Part shown: in pieces, positions 1 to 8,121 of the stretch | How positions within the stretch are numbered: position 1 is the stretch's first letter | Layout: each line of letters begins with the position of its first letter | Source: JACPUX01 sp964517465 | GTDB lineage: Bacteria > Pseudomonadota > Gammaproteobacteria > Burkholderiales > Casimicrobiaceae | Assembly (NCBI GenBank): GCA_964517465.1 | Contig: CAZFEK010000002.1 | Location: forward strand, 62,001-126,000 | Direction of reading: 5' to 3' | Length of the DNA: 64,000 bases | The notes under the pieces: generated by a model | What the model was told of the DNA's origin: nothing | The model's input: the letters and a program-made list of their open reading frames with translations, nothing else | Databases searched by the model: none | Program-made: the position numbers and the translations under genes

Positions 1-1
1 G

Positions 2-520
2 CGTCGCTTCGAGGATCTCAAGTTGCCCCTGCATCTGGTGGCCACCGATTTCGACACCGGGGAAAAGCAGGTCTTGTCCTCCGGCCGCCTGTTCGACGCC
101 ATCCGCGCCACCATTGCGATCCCTCTGGTGTTTCCGCCCTGGGAAGTGGCCGGGCGCCGGCTCGTCGATGGCGCGGCCTGCGATCCGCTGCCCATCGACA
201 TCGCGGTGCGCGAGGGCGCCGACATCATCGTCGCCATCGGCTTCGAGGAATCGCTGCAAACCGGCGGGGGTGCGGGCATGGGCCTGGTGATGCAGCTCAA
301 GACCATCGTGGTCAACAACCTGTACCGCTCGCAGTACGCGTTCTACAGCCTGTCGCACCATGCCGAGGTGGTGCCGATCATTCCCGAAATCGGCTTTCCC
401 GTGGGGCTGGGAGATACCCATAGAGTGCCGCAACTGGTCGAACTGGGTGCGCAAGCCACCGAGCGCGAAGTCGGCTACCTGCGCCGCTTGCTGGCCGCCC
501 GCGAGGCGAGCGCGGCATGA
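2..520 (+). CDS. Patatin-like phospholipase family protein, C-terminal part (5' end outside window)
   Basis: Only the last 172 residues are inside the window; the reading frame is open back to the first bases. The segment LPLHLVATDFDTGEKQVL followed by an 'IRATIAIPLVFPPW' stretch and the VDGA motif is typical of patatin-like serine lipases (RssA/YchK type), where the Asp of DGA completes the Ser-Asp dyad. The GxSxG nucleophile elbow should lie upstream and cannot be checked. The stop overlaps the start of the next gene by ATGA (517-520), so the lipase and the downstream response-regulator phosphatase are probably translated together. The substrate is unknown; many members are cytoplasmic or membrane-peripheral acyl hydrolases. 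Confidence 0.85.
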   Translation, partial: RRFEDLKLPLHLVATDFDTGEKQVLSSGRLFDAIRATIAIPLVFPPWEVAGRRLVDGAACDPLPIDIAVREGADIIVAIGFEESLQTGGGAGMGLVMQLKTIVVNNLYRSQYAFYSLSHHAEVVPIIPEIGFPVGLGDTHRVPQLVELGAQATEREVGYLRRLLAAREASAA

Positions 521-1683
521 ATGCGGACGGCAAGGCCGCCCGCATCCTGGTGGTCGACGACCTCGAGGTCAACCGCGATCTGTTGGCGCGACGTGTCGGT
601 CGGCTCGGGCACGAAGCGGGCTTTGCCGAAAACGGGCGGGCGGCGCTCACGCAACTTTCCGCCAGCCGCTGGGATCTGGTCCTGCTCGACATCACCATGC
701 CGGAGATGGACGGCTATGAAACCCTGCGTCTCATCAAGGATGACCCGACCCTGGTCGACATCCCGGTGATCATGGTTTCCGCCATCGACGAGATCGACAG
801 CGTCGTGCGCTGCATCGAACTGGGTGCCGACGATTACCTCAGCAAGCCCTTCAATCCGGTGATTCTGCAAGCGCGGATCGAATCCTCGCTGAGCAAGAAA
901 CGCCTTGCCGACCAGAAAGAGGCGTATTCGCGGGCGCTCGCGCGCGAGCTGGAAATCGGCCGCCGTATCCAGCAAGGCTTCTTGCCCCAGAGCCTGCCCA
1001 AGCTTCCCCACTGGCGCATCGCGGCACTGTGCGAGCCGGCGCGCCAGGTCGGCGGCGACTTCTACGATGCCCTCATCCTCCCCGGCGGCCGCCTCGCCTT
1101 CGTCGTCGCCGACGTGTGCGACAAGGGTGTGGGCGCCGCGCTTTACATGGCGCTTTTTCGCAGCCTGCTGCGTGTCCAGCTCGGCCAGGCCCCGGCCGGC
1201 GAAGACAGCGCGGCGACGCTGGCGCGCTGCCTGTCGGTGCTCAACGACTATATCGCCACCGAACACGACCGCGACAACATGTTCGCCACCCTGTTCGTGG
1301 GCATTCTCGATCCGGACACCGGACGCATCGACTACACCAATGCCGGACACGATCCGCCGATGCTGCAGCGCCGAGCCGACGGTTCGATCGAGCGCCTCGC
1401 GCCCACCGGACCGGCCGTCGGTCTGCTGCCCGGCGTCCGCCATGCGATCGCGAGCGCCGATTTGGCCATCGGAGACCGGCTGATCGTTTTCACTGACGGC
1501 ATGCCCGAAGCCCGCGGCAATCTCGGTGCTCTGGGCGAAGCTCGACTGATCGAGCTGCTGGTCGCGCACGGCGGCAATATCGACGAATGGCTCGCGCTGG
1601 CCGTCGAATGCGTCCGAGCGCACGTCGGCGACAATGACCGGCACGACGACGTCACCCTGCTTTGTTTGCAGCGGGAGGCCTAG
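517..1683 (+). CDS. Response regulator with PP2C-type (SpoIIE/RsbU) serine phosphatase output domain
   Basis: 388 residues. An N-terminal receiver domain (about residues 8-125) carries the acidic start ILVVDD, the phospho-acceptor Asp in LVLLDITMPEMDG and the conserved Lys in LSKPF. After a linker helix, a PPM/RsbU phosphatase domain (about 170-385) shows the metal-binding motifs GGDFYD, VADVCDKGVGAALYMA, GHDPPML and a final DRHDDVTLL. Proteins of this design dephosphorylate an anti-sigma-factor antagonist or similar partner when the receiver is phosphorylated. No partner kinase or antagonist is next to it; the coupled neighbour is the patatin-like lipase. The start is fixed by the 4-base ATGA overlap. 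Confidence 0.92.
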   Translation: MNADGKAARILVVDDLEVNRDLLARRVGRLGHEAGFAENGRAALTQLSASRWDLVLLDITMPEMDGYETLRLIKDDPTLVDIPVIMVSAIDEIDSVVRCIELGADDYLSKPFNPVILQARIESSLSKKRLADQKEAYSRALARELEIGRRIQQGFLPQSLPKLPHWRIAALCEPARQVGGDFYDALILPGGRLAFVVADVCDKGVGAALYMALFRSLLRVQLGQAPAGEDSAATLARCLSVLNDYIATEHDRDNMFATLFVGILDPDTGRIDYTNAGHDPPMLQRRADGSIERLAPTGPAVGLLPGVRHAIASADLAIGDRLIVFTDGMPEARGNLGALGEARLIELLVAHGGNIDEWLALAVECVRAHVGDNDRHDDVTLLCLQREA

Positions 1684-1768
1684 TGGTCGATGAGGGAAGG
1701 CGGCAATACCGCAGGGCGGCCGGGCAGCGGATCGCGCCGCAGAAACCCGGGTGTGCGCTTCAGGGGAT

Positions 1769-1796
1769 AAAAAAAGCCAGGCGAGAGGCCTGACTT
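1769..1796 (-). terminator. Rho-independent terminator downstream of the tRNA-Lys pair
   Basis: Read on the minus strand, an 8-bp stem with one mismatch or wobble (1776-1783 with 1788-1795) and a short loop is followed by seven T residues (1775-1769). It sits directly after the 3' end of tRNA-Lys(CUU), so it probably ends the two-tRNA transcript. Confidence 0.75.
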
Positions 1797-1805
1797 GGGG
1801 ATAGG

Positions 1806-1881
1806 TGGTGGGTCGTGAGTGGCTCGAACACTCGACCTACGGATTAAGAGTCCGCTGCTCTACCAACTGAGCTAACGACCC
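1806..1881 (-). tRNA. tRNA-Lys (anticodon CUU)
   Basis: A 76-nt cloverleaf on the minus strand. The acceptor stem pairs GGGTCGT (1881-1875) with ACGACCC (1816-1810), and the discriminator A with encoded CCA lies at 1809-1806. The D-arm is TAGCTCAGTTGGTAGAGC, and the anticodon loop CTCTTAA gives CUU. The T-arm is GAGTG-TTCGAGC-CACTC. It reads AAG codons. Confidence 0.95.
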
Positions 1882-1918
1882 ATGCGGGAATCGCTCAGCA
1901 TCTGCAGGATTGCGGTGG

Positions 1919-1994
1919 TGGTAGGCCGTGCTGGATTCGAACCAGCGACCAACGGATTAAAAGTCCGCTGCTCTACCGACTGAGCTAACGACCC
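1919..1994 (-). tRNA. tRNA-Lys (anticodon UUU)
   Basis: A 76-nt cloverleaf on the minus strand with encoded CCA (1921-1919). The acceptor stem GGGTCGT/ACGGCCT contains two G-U type pairs. The anticodon loop CTTTTAA gives UUU, reading AAA and AAG. It lies 37 nt upstream of tRNA-Lys(CUU) and shares most of its D and anticodon arms, so the two look like paralogues in one transcript. Confidence 0.95.
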
Positions 1995-2061
1995 ACGGCG
2001 CAAATGCGAGCCCGCAATTATATGCGAGGCGAGCTAGGCGCGTCAAAAAAAGACCGCGAGG

Positions 2062-3174
2062 CTAAGCCTGCTCCGCCCGCCAAGCGAGGTAGCGCAAGGC
2101 GGTGAAGGCTCCGGCGATGATCGCGGCCAGCGACAGCACGCTGCCCAGCGCCAGGGTGGATATGCCGGTGAGGCCCTGGCCGATGGTGCAGCCCATGGCG
2201 GTGACGCCCCCGAAGCCCATCAGCAGCCCGCCCAGCAGGTGGTGGGCCAGATCCTCACGGGTGGTGAATCCTTCCCAGCGGAATTCGCGCGTCAGGAGGC
2301 TCATGGCCGTTGCGCCGGCAAGCATGCCCAGCACTCCGGCAATACCAAGGGTTACCACCCGGCTTTTGTCGCTCCAGAACATCAGCAACTCGAGGGTGTA
2401 GGCCAGCGGCGCCGAAAAACTCAGGCTTTCGAGGCGTCCGGTATTGGTGGCGAGGAAAGCTTCTTCCAGCGTATCGGGATGTTCGGCGAGGTAGCCGACT
2501 TGGCCCGAGACATACCAGACGCCGGCGATGGTCGCGCCGATCACAAGGCTGCCGGCGACACCGTCGCGCTGTTCCCGGAAGTTGGCCGAGGCGAAGGCCC
2601 AAGCGGCGAGTCCTAGGGCGATGAGATAGGGCAACCAACCGGCGACACTCGTTTTGGACCAGCCACCTAAAGCCGCAACTACAGAGGACAGGTCGGATTG
2701 CGCGGCCCCAGCGTTCCAGCGCCAGGGGTCGAGGGCGGTCACGCGCCATACCCCGAACAGCCCTTTGAGGGTCATGTAAGCGGAGATGGCGAAAACCAGC
2801 AACACTACCCAGGATTTCATGTTGCCGCCGCCCGCACGCACGATGCTTTTGGCGCCGCACCCGGAACCCAAGGCCATGCCCAGGCCAAAAACGAAGCCTC
2901 CCACGAGATGGGATACCCAGGGAATCGCCGCCGGGGTGTAAAAACTCTTGCCTAGGTTGATCAATCCCGCTTGCTGCAATCCGTGCGCGCCCGCAATGGC
3001 CACGGCAATCGCCAAGGCCCACATGCGCATCCGCCGCCAATCGCCAAAAGCCGCGATGTCCGCAACCGCGCCCAGGGTGCAGAAATGCGAGCGCTGCGCG
3101 GCCGCGCCAAAGAGGAAGGCGAGGGCGAAGGTGAGCCAGGGGACGAGGGTCGCGGCGGGAAGTCCGGAAGACAT
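2062..3174 (-). CDS. YeeE/YedE family integral membrane sulfur-compound permease
   Basis: 370 residues and strongly hydrophobic, with about nine membrane segments. Hallmark cysteine motifs of the YeeE/TsuA family are present: SHFC near the N-terminus (about residue 29), GSGCGAKS (about 105) and MGCTIGQGLTG near the C-terminus. In characterised members these cysteines line a relay that carries thiosulfate-like ions across the inner membrane. No TsuB/YeeD partner is adjacent, so the exact substrate (thiosulfate, a sulfur carrier or selenium) is open. The gene is divergent from the secreted-protein/sigma-factor cluster. Confidence 0.88.
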   Translation of the reverse strand: MSSGLPAATLVPWLTFALAFLFGAAAQRSHFCTLGAVADIAAFGDWRRMRMWALAIAVAIAGAHGLQQAGLINLGKSFYTPAAIPWVSHLVGGFVFGLGMALGSGCGAKSIVRAGGGNMKSWVVLLVFAISAYMTLKGLFGVWRVTALDPWRWNAGAAQSDLSSVVAALGGWSKTSVAGWLPYLIALGLAAWAFASANFREQRDGVAGSLVIGATIAGVWYVSGQVGYLAEHPDTLEEAFLATNTGRLESLSFSAPLAYTLELLMFWSDKSRVVTLGIAGVLGMLAGATAMSLLTREFRWEGFTTREDLAHHLLGGLLMGFGGVTAMGCTIGQGLTGISTLALGSVLSLAAIIAGAFTALRYLAWRAEQA

Positions 3175-3341
3175 GGGGGAAAACTCTAACCCAGGCGCAA
3201 GGCGAAAGCCAATACTCCCCTGGGGTACTCCGATCGAGTACGCGCCCGAGAACTTTCCTTGGCGTCACCCCAAATCGTGTTGGCCAACGTTAATGGTCTT
3301 GTCCGCCGCATTTGCGGCGTCTTTTGCCAAGGAGCAAAACC

Positions 3342-4073
3342 ATGTGGAAGCTTCTCGTCGGGGCCGCTCTGGCGGTTCTTGGTACCGCCCAAGCTTGGGC
3401 CGTGGGCCGCTGGATCGACATCGAGGTTTATGACCGCAGCAGCGGCCAGTATCTGCAAATCTACCCCCATCAAGGCCGTTTCTATGTTGCTGGCCGCCCG
3501 GGGGCGGAATACGAAATCGTGCTGCGCAACCGGACCGGACAGCGCATTCTGGCGGTGGCCAGTGTCGACGGCATCAACGTCATCTCGGGGGAAACCGCCT
3601 CACCCAGTCAAACCGGCTACGTCCTCGATCCCTTCGGATCGATGGGAGTCAAGGGCTGGCGCAAGAACATGGGGGAGACGGCGTCTTTCTACTTCACCGA
3701 GCCGCGCCATTCCTACGCCGCGCGCACCGACCGCCCCTTTGACGTGGGGGTGATCGGAGTGGCGGTTTTCCGCGAGCGCTCGCGCCCCGTTCCCTATGCG
3801 CCCAGCCCCTACCGCTACAAAGACGCGCCGGCGGCGGGTGCCATGGAAAGGGAAGAAAAGCTGGGCACGGGTCACGGTCGGCGGGAGGAGTCCAACGCCG
3901 AATACACGCGGTTCGAACGGGCTTCGAACACACCCGACGAAATCGTCGCCATCTATTACGACACCTGGGCCAATCTCGCGGCGCGCGGCATCGTGCCCGA
4001 GCATCGCCATTACCGTGACCGCCATGAGCCTCGGCCATTCCCCCAGCGCTTCGCGCCCGATCCTTGGCGTTGA
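3342..4073 (+). CDS. Secreted protein of unknown function, upstream of an ECF sigma factor gene
   Basis: 243 residues from the ATG at 3342, chosen because AAGGAGC lies just upstream and it gives a clean signal peptide (MWKLLVGAALAVLG...AWA). The mature part has an immunoglobulin-like beta-rich half (YEIVLRNRTGQRILAVASVDGINVISG) and a region rich in aromatic and small residues (about 85-130). The C-terminal third is charged and ends RFAPDPWR. I recognise no enzyme motif. It sits about 70 bp before the sigma factor in the same direction, so it may be part of the stress locus the sigma factor controls. Function is unknown. Confidence 0.75.
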   Translation: MWKLLVGAALAVLGTAQAWAVGRWIDIEVYDRSSGQYLQIYPHQGRFYVAGRPGAEYEIVLRNRTGQRILAVASVDGINVISGETASPSQTGYVLDPFGSMGVKGWRKNMGETASFYFTEPRHSYAARTDRPFDVGVIGVAVFRERSRPVPYAPSPYRYKDAPAAGAMEREEKLGTGHGRREESNAEYTRFERASNTPDEIVAIYYDTWANLAARGIVPEHRHYRDRHEPRPFPQRFAPDPWR

Positions 4074-4142
4074 TTCGGTCCTAGGCAGGGGCGGGCGCCG
4101 GCGCGCTTGCCCCCGAGGCCGGGGGCGTTCCATACTCCGGGC

Positions 4143-4724
4143 ATGAACCAGAGCGAAGACCTTAGCGACGAGGATCTCATGCTTCGCTACGCCGCCGGAG
4201 AGGCGGCTGCTTTCGATCGACTCTATACCCGGCATCGCGGCGGCGTCTTCCGTTATCTTCTGCACCATTGCGGCAAACGTGCAGCGGCGGAAGAGATGTT
4301 CCAGGATGTTTGGATGAATCTCATCAAGACTCGGGCCAGTTATGCCGCCACGGCGCGCTTTGCGAGCTTCCTTTACCGCTGCGCACACAATCGCCTGGTG
4401 GACTACTACCGTGCGCAAGGCAAGGTGTTCGAAGTGCCGGTCGATGAAGACGACGGAACCGGCGAATCGGCGGCGGAATTGGCGGACGATCCGGCCGCCG
4501 ATCCGGCCGCAAAGGCCGAGCGCCGCGAGACCAGCGAACAAGTGCGCGTGGCGCTCAAGCGCTTGCCCGCGGCACAACGCGAGGCTTTTTTGTTGCAGCA
4601 GGAATCGGGTATGTCCCTTGCCGAAATCGCCGCGCTCACGGGTGTTCCGGCAGAGACTGTAAAAAGCCGCTTGCGTTACGCGCTGGCCAAGTTGCGCCTC
4701 GAACTGGCGGAGTGGGCTACATGA
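4143..4724 (+). CDS. ECF-type RNA polymerase sigma-70 factor
   Basis: 193 residues. Region 2 (about 12-80) shows LMLRYAAGEAAAFDRLYTRH and the -10 recognition helix region FLYRCAHNRLVDYYR. After an acidic linker rich in Asp and Ala (about 100-130), region 4 (about 135-190) has LPAAQREAFLLQQESGMSLA and the HTH EIAALTGVPAETVKSRLRYAL. It directs core polymerase to a specific stress regulon. ATG 4143 is chosen over earlier starts because it begins exactly at the conserved region. Its stop overlaps the next gene by ATGA (4721-4724), the usual arrangement for a sigma/anti-sigma pair. Confidence 0.93.
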   Translation: MNQSEDLSDEDLMLRYAAGEAAAFDRLYTRHRGGVFRYLLHHCGKRAAAEEMFQDVWMNLIKTRASYAATARFASFLYRCAHNRLVDYYRAQGKVFEVPVDEDDGTGESAAELADDPAADPAAKAERRETSEQVRVALKRLPAAQREAFLLQQESGMSLAEIAALTGVPAETVKSRLRYALAKLRLELAEWAT

Positions 4725-5737
4725 CCGACCTCAATGACCGCGAAGTCGAGACTTGGTATCGCGGCGGCGCGCGCGAGGAGCCGCCGCCCGCCCTCGATAC
4801 GGCCATACTGGCTGCCGCGCATCGCGCGGCCGGCGCCGGGCCGATGCCGCTTGCCCGCCGTTCGCGACCGGTGTGGATGTTGCCGCTGGCAGCAGCGGCG
4901 GTGCTGGTGGTGAGCGTCACGGTCTTGCGCTTGGCGCCGCAGGAAGAAGTCGTGCCAGCGATGAGCGCTTCGCCTGATGCGCCCGCGCGGGAAAGTGCGG
5001 TGGTGCCTGATTCGAAACCGGTCGTTTTGCCCGAGAAAGCCTCCCAGGATATGGCCGGCGCGGCGGGGGCATTGACCGCCCAGGACACTGCCAGCGCGCC
5101 ATCCAAGGTTCGGTCGGCACCGGGCGCACCCCCGCCCCCGGTAACCAAGCGGGACATTTCCCCCGGCGCGTCACCTCAAGAAATCGAGCTGGCGAAAGGT
5201 AAGCGGGTGGCAAAGCGCGAGCGCTATGTTCCCGAGCCCGGCCCGGCCATGCCCCCTGCGGCCGCGGTCCCGCAACGCGTACCGGCGCCTGCTCCGGCGG
5301 CCCTGGAATCCCGCGCCCCTCTTCCGGCCCTGGCAGCGTCTTCCCCGCCTTTGCCACCAGCGGAGCCACGGAAATTCGCTGATCCGGTCATCGGCGAACC
5401 CGCGAAACTGGCGGCGCGCCAAGAGAAGTTCGCCCCGGCCGAAGCTGCGGGCGCCGTGCATCAATCCGAGCCAGAGGCCGCAGCGGCTGCGCCGGTGCTT
5501 CGCAAAGGCGTGGCTGCGGGGGGGCGGGCGGCGCAAGCCCCAGTGCTCGCCCCGGAAGCCTGGATCAGCAAACTCTTGAGCTTGCAGGCGATCGGCCCGG
5601 AAACCGAATTTCTCAAGGAGCTTGCAGCTTTTCGCCGGACCTATCCGCAACATCCGCTGCCTAGAAGCCTGGAGGCGGCGCTCGCTCGCTTGCCGGATCC
5701 AACGCCGCGACCTTTCCCTGGCCAAACACCACGCTGA
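4721..5737 (+). CDS. Putative membrane-anchored anti-sigma factor with long Ala/Pro-rich periplasmic region
   Basis: 338 residues. A short cytoplasmic N-terminus (DLNDREVETWYRGG, about 1-45) precedes one transmembrane helix (about 46-66, PVWMLPLAAAAVLVVSVTVL) and a long low-complexity Ala/Pro/Glu-rich region (about 70-275). A compact C-terminal segment follows with EAWISKLLSLQAIGPETEFL and FRRTYPQHPLP. The layout and the ATGA coupling to the sigma gene fit a one-TM anti-sigma factor, but no ZAS zinc motif (HxxxCxxC) is visible, so the call rests on context. The C-terminal helix could be a periplasmic sensor segment. Confidence 0.65.
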   Translation: MTDLNDREVETWYRGGAREEPPPALDTAILAAAHRAAGAGPMPLARRSRPVWMLPLAAAAVLVVSVTVLRLAPQEEVVPAMSASPDAPARESAVVPDSKPVVLPEKASQDMAGAAGALTAQDTASAPSKVRSAPGAPPPPVTKRDISPGASPQEIELAKGKRVAKRERYVPEPGPAMPPAAAVPQRVPAPAPAALESRAPLPALAASSPPLPPAEPRKFADPVIGEPAKLAARQEKFAPAEAAGAVHQSEPEAAAAAPVLRKGVAAGGRAAQAPVLAPEAWISKLLSLQAIGPETEFLKELAAFRRTYPQHPLPRSLEAALARLPDPTPRPFPGQTPR

Positions 5738-5944
5738 GCGCAATTACCTACGGGCTTGTGCCAAATGGACGGCGGCTGTCCTACCTCCAGCACGGAAGTG
5801 CCCGGTTAAGAACTTTTCGAAATTCGTAGTACGCTGTCTAGGCGCTTGCCGCAAAATACCTCTTCGCCTTCTAGGAAGGGCAGAAAAATCAATCGTCTAA
5901 ACCTAGGACCGGGCTGGCACCTTTATTGTTATGAAAAAATCGAA

Positions 5945-6703
5945 ATGATTCACACCAAATCCCAACGCAAGAGGCGCGACGCGGGTTCCCGACTGCGGGT
6001 GATTCGCTGGGCCGCTTCGGGGCTCATCGCGCTGATGGCGGGGGCCACGAGCGCCAAGGCTCATCAGCTCTGGTTGGATCGCGAGGGCGATACCTACCTC
6101 CTGCACCAAGGACATCTGGGCGACGCCCATGCCGGACTCGAGCGCGTGCCTTACCGGGCGGGATTCGTTCAATCCGCGACCTGTGTTGACCAAAGCGGCG
6201 CCAAGCGCACGCCGGCTTGGACGCAGGCCTACCCCGCCCGCTTTCCCGCCCAATGCGCAGCATTGCTGGTGGGCGCCTCATCGGGATACTGGACCAAAAC
6301 GCCCTGGGAGACCCACAACCTCCCCAAAGACCAGATCGCAGGCGCCTTGCAGAGCTGGCGTTCAGAAGAGTCGGTCAAGCGCATCGACCGCTGGACTGCG
6401 GTCTTCGCGAAACCACTGGGCCCGGGTCTCGAACTTTCCGTGCTGCAAGACCCGGCGCCGCTCGTCCCGGGCGATAAGCTGCGCCTTCTGGTCAGTTACG
6501 GAGGCCGGCCGCGGGCTGGTGTTCCAGTGGCCTACGATGGCGCCATCCGCGGCGCCAGCGCGGAGGATGGCTCGATTCTGCTCAAGCTGCGGCGTGGAGG
6601 GTTGCAGATCATTTCCGCAAGCCTCGAATTGCCGCTCGGCGATCAAGGCGCCGATCGTTTGATCCTCGCCACCACGCTCAATTTTCTCGTCGCCCAGCCA
6701 TGA
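5945..6703 (+). CDS. nikK: Nickel transport accessory protein NikK-like (DUF4198), periplasmic
   Basis: 252 residues. After a basic start comes a signal sequence (about 18-38), and the mature protein begins with a His motif (AHQLWLD), as in DUF4198/NikK proteins. These are periplasmic partners of ECF-type nickel importers; a His close to the mature N-terminus is typical for metal capture. The C-terminal half has a beta-sandwich look (GDKLRLLVSYGGRPRAGVPVAYDGAI). ATG 5945 is the first good start; a 5-codon frame (5931-5948) ends on it by ATGA. The stop overlaps nikL by ATGA. It is the first gene of the importer operon. Confidence 0.8.
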   Translation: MIHTKSQRKRRDAGSRLRVIRWAASGLIALMAGATSAKAHQLWLDREGDTYLLHQGHLGDAHAGLERVPYRAGFVQSATCVDQSGAKRTPAWTQAYPARFPAQCAALLVGASSGYWTKTPWETHNLPKDQIAGALQSWRSEESVKRIDRWTAVFAKPLGPGLELSVLQDPAPLVPGDKLRLLVSYGGRPRAGVPVAYDGAIRGASAEDGSILLKLRRGGLQIISASLELPLGDQGADRLILATTLNFLVAQP

Positions 6704-7122
6704 GGCGCGCGCTTGCCGGCTTGCTATTCGCGCTGCCCTGGATCGCGGCCGAGGCCCACGAGCTGGTTTCACAGGTGAGCTATGCCAGCGCTGCCGTGGT
6801 GCGCCTGCAATACGCCGACGGGAAGGCGTTCGCCTTTGAGGCTTATGAAGTCTTTGCCCCAGGCCATGATCAGCCTTCTCAGGTTGGACGAACGGATGCG
6901 CAGGGCCGCGCCGTGTTCCTGGCGCCAAGTCCCGGGGAGCTGCGGCTGAGAGCGTTTTCCGCCGACGGCCACGGGGTGGATATGCGGTTCCAGCCCGAGG
7001 TGACCGTTCCGAGCGCAGCCAGCCGGAGCAGTGAAGATCGAGCGGCTCGAGTGATGTTGGGCATAGGCGTGGTGTTGGCGCTTTTCGGCGTGGCGCAACT
7101 TTTCCTGCGCAAGAGGGGCTGA
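6700..7122 (+). CDS. nikL: Nickel transport protein NikL-like, one C-terminal membrane anchor
   Basis: 140 residues: a signal peptide (1-18, ending AEAHE), a small beta-rich periplasmic domain with EAYEVFAPG and QVGRTDAQGRAVFLAP (carboxypeptidase-regulatory-like fold), and one C-terminal membrane helix (about 112-132, VMLGIGVVLALFGVAQLFL) followed by RKRG. This matches NikL of NikKLMQO importers, which takes the role of CbiN/NikN beside the S component. It has a His right after the signal cleavage site, like NikK. It overlaps nikK by ATGA and sits 2 bp before the barrel gene. Confidence 0.8.
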   Translation: MRRALAGLLFALPWIAAEAHELVSQVSYASAAVVRLQYADGKAFAFEAYEVFAPGHDQPSQVGRTDAQGRAVFLAPSPGELRLRAFSADGHGVDMRFQPEVTVPSAASRSSEDRAARVMLGIGVVLALFGVAQLFLRKRG

Positions 7123-7124
7123 GG

Positions 7125-8120
7125 ATGAGGCGATCTTGGCTCGCCCTGAGTTGGGCGCTTGCTTTTCCGGCCGCGGCGCACCATGGCGTGGCCGGAGTTG
7201 GCGCGGTCGGGCTGGAGGGACCGGGAGCGCCGGTGGAATCGGCAACTTCTGCGGTGCTGCCGGAAGACCGCACGCTGCTCGCGACGAAAGTGGATCACGC
7301 CCGGTTTCGCACTTTCGATCCCGTGGCGGCGGAGGCCGATTACGCTCGCTTCGTGATGCTTGGGTTTGGGCACGGCTTCACGCCTTGGTTCTCAGGCTAC
7401 GTCTTTCTGCCGCACCACAGCAAAGTCGATGAGCCCGGAGGATTTTCCACGCGCGGCTTGGCGGACGTTTCCGTATTGGGACAAATCGGTTTTCGGTTTG
7501 ACGGAAAGTCCTTCTCTCTCGTGCCCAAAACCGAGAGCCTTGACGAACTCGAAGATTGGCATTTCACCGTTTTCGGAGGCGCCACCTTGCCCACCGGCAA
7601 AGCGAATCTGCGTCTGCCGGACGGCAGCATCGACCCGGGTATGTCCACCGGCTTCGGCAAACCTTCGTTGGCACTCGGGCTGACCGCAACCCGCATGCTC
7701 ACAGCCAATCTCACTTTCAACGCCGAGCTTTCAGGACTGTGGTTCCGCACTTACCGATATGGCGCGAATCCCGATACTGGAGAACGATTCACCACGCGTT
7801 TCGGTGCCGAGCAGCGGCTCAACCTCGGACTTGCCTACCGGCTCTGGACTCGCCCGGAAGAAAAGCTGCGCGCCGACCTGAGTTTCGAAGTGCAGCACCT
7901 CAAGCTTGGTCGCGACGTCGTCAACGGCGTGGGCGAACCGGCTACCGGCGGACGCATGATTTATGCGCTGCCGGGGCTGCGCCTCTATTGGGACCGCTGG
8001 AGCTTTGCTCTGGGTGTGAAACGGCCGATCTGGAAGCGACTCAATGAGCAGGCGGGACAACAAGGCGCCGAGGGTCTGGAAAACTACAGGCTGATTCTCA
8101 GCGCTTCAGCCATTTTCTAG
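7125..8120 (+). CDS. Outer-membrane beta-barrel protein in the nickel importer operon
   Basis: 331 residues with a signal peptide cleaved near AAAHHG. The rest alternates amphipathic strands separated by short turns, and the protein ends in the aromatic residue Phe (LILSASAIF), the BamA recognition feature of outer-membrane barrels. It resembles the transporter-like barrels grouped with the MetA phenol-pathway family. Two His residues at the mature N-terminus suggest metal contact. Its place between nikL and nikM, with gaps of 1-2 bp, makes passage of nickel or a nickel chelate across the outer membrane the best guess; this is inference from context. Confidence 0.7.
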   Translation: MRRSWLALSWALAFPAAAHHGVAGVGAVGLEGPGAPVESATSAVLPEDRTLLATKVDHARFRTFDPVAAEADYARFVMLGFGHGFTPWFSGYVFLPHHSKVDEPGGFSTRGLADVSVLGQIGFRFDGKSFSLVPKTESLDELEDWHFTVFGGATLPTGKANLRLPDGSIDPGMSTGFGKPSLALGLTATRMLTANLTFNAELSGLWFRTYRYGANPDTGERFTTRFGAEQRLNLGLAYRLWTRPEEKLRADLSFEVQHLKLGRDVVNGVGEPATGGRMIYALPGLRLYWDRWSFALGVKRPIWKRLNEQAGQQGAEGLENYRLILSASAIF

Positions 8121-8121
8121 C

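Noticed and set aside
5738..5944. NikR operator or nickel/cobalt riboswitch before nikK
   Set aside because: I looked for GTATGA-type inverted half-sites and for a conserved multi-stem core and saw neither clearly.
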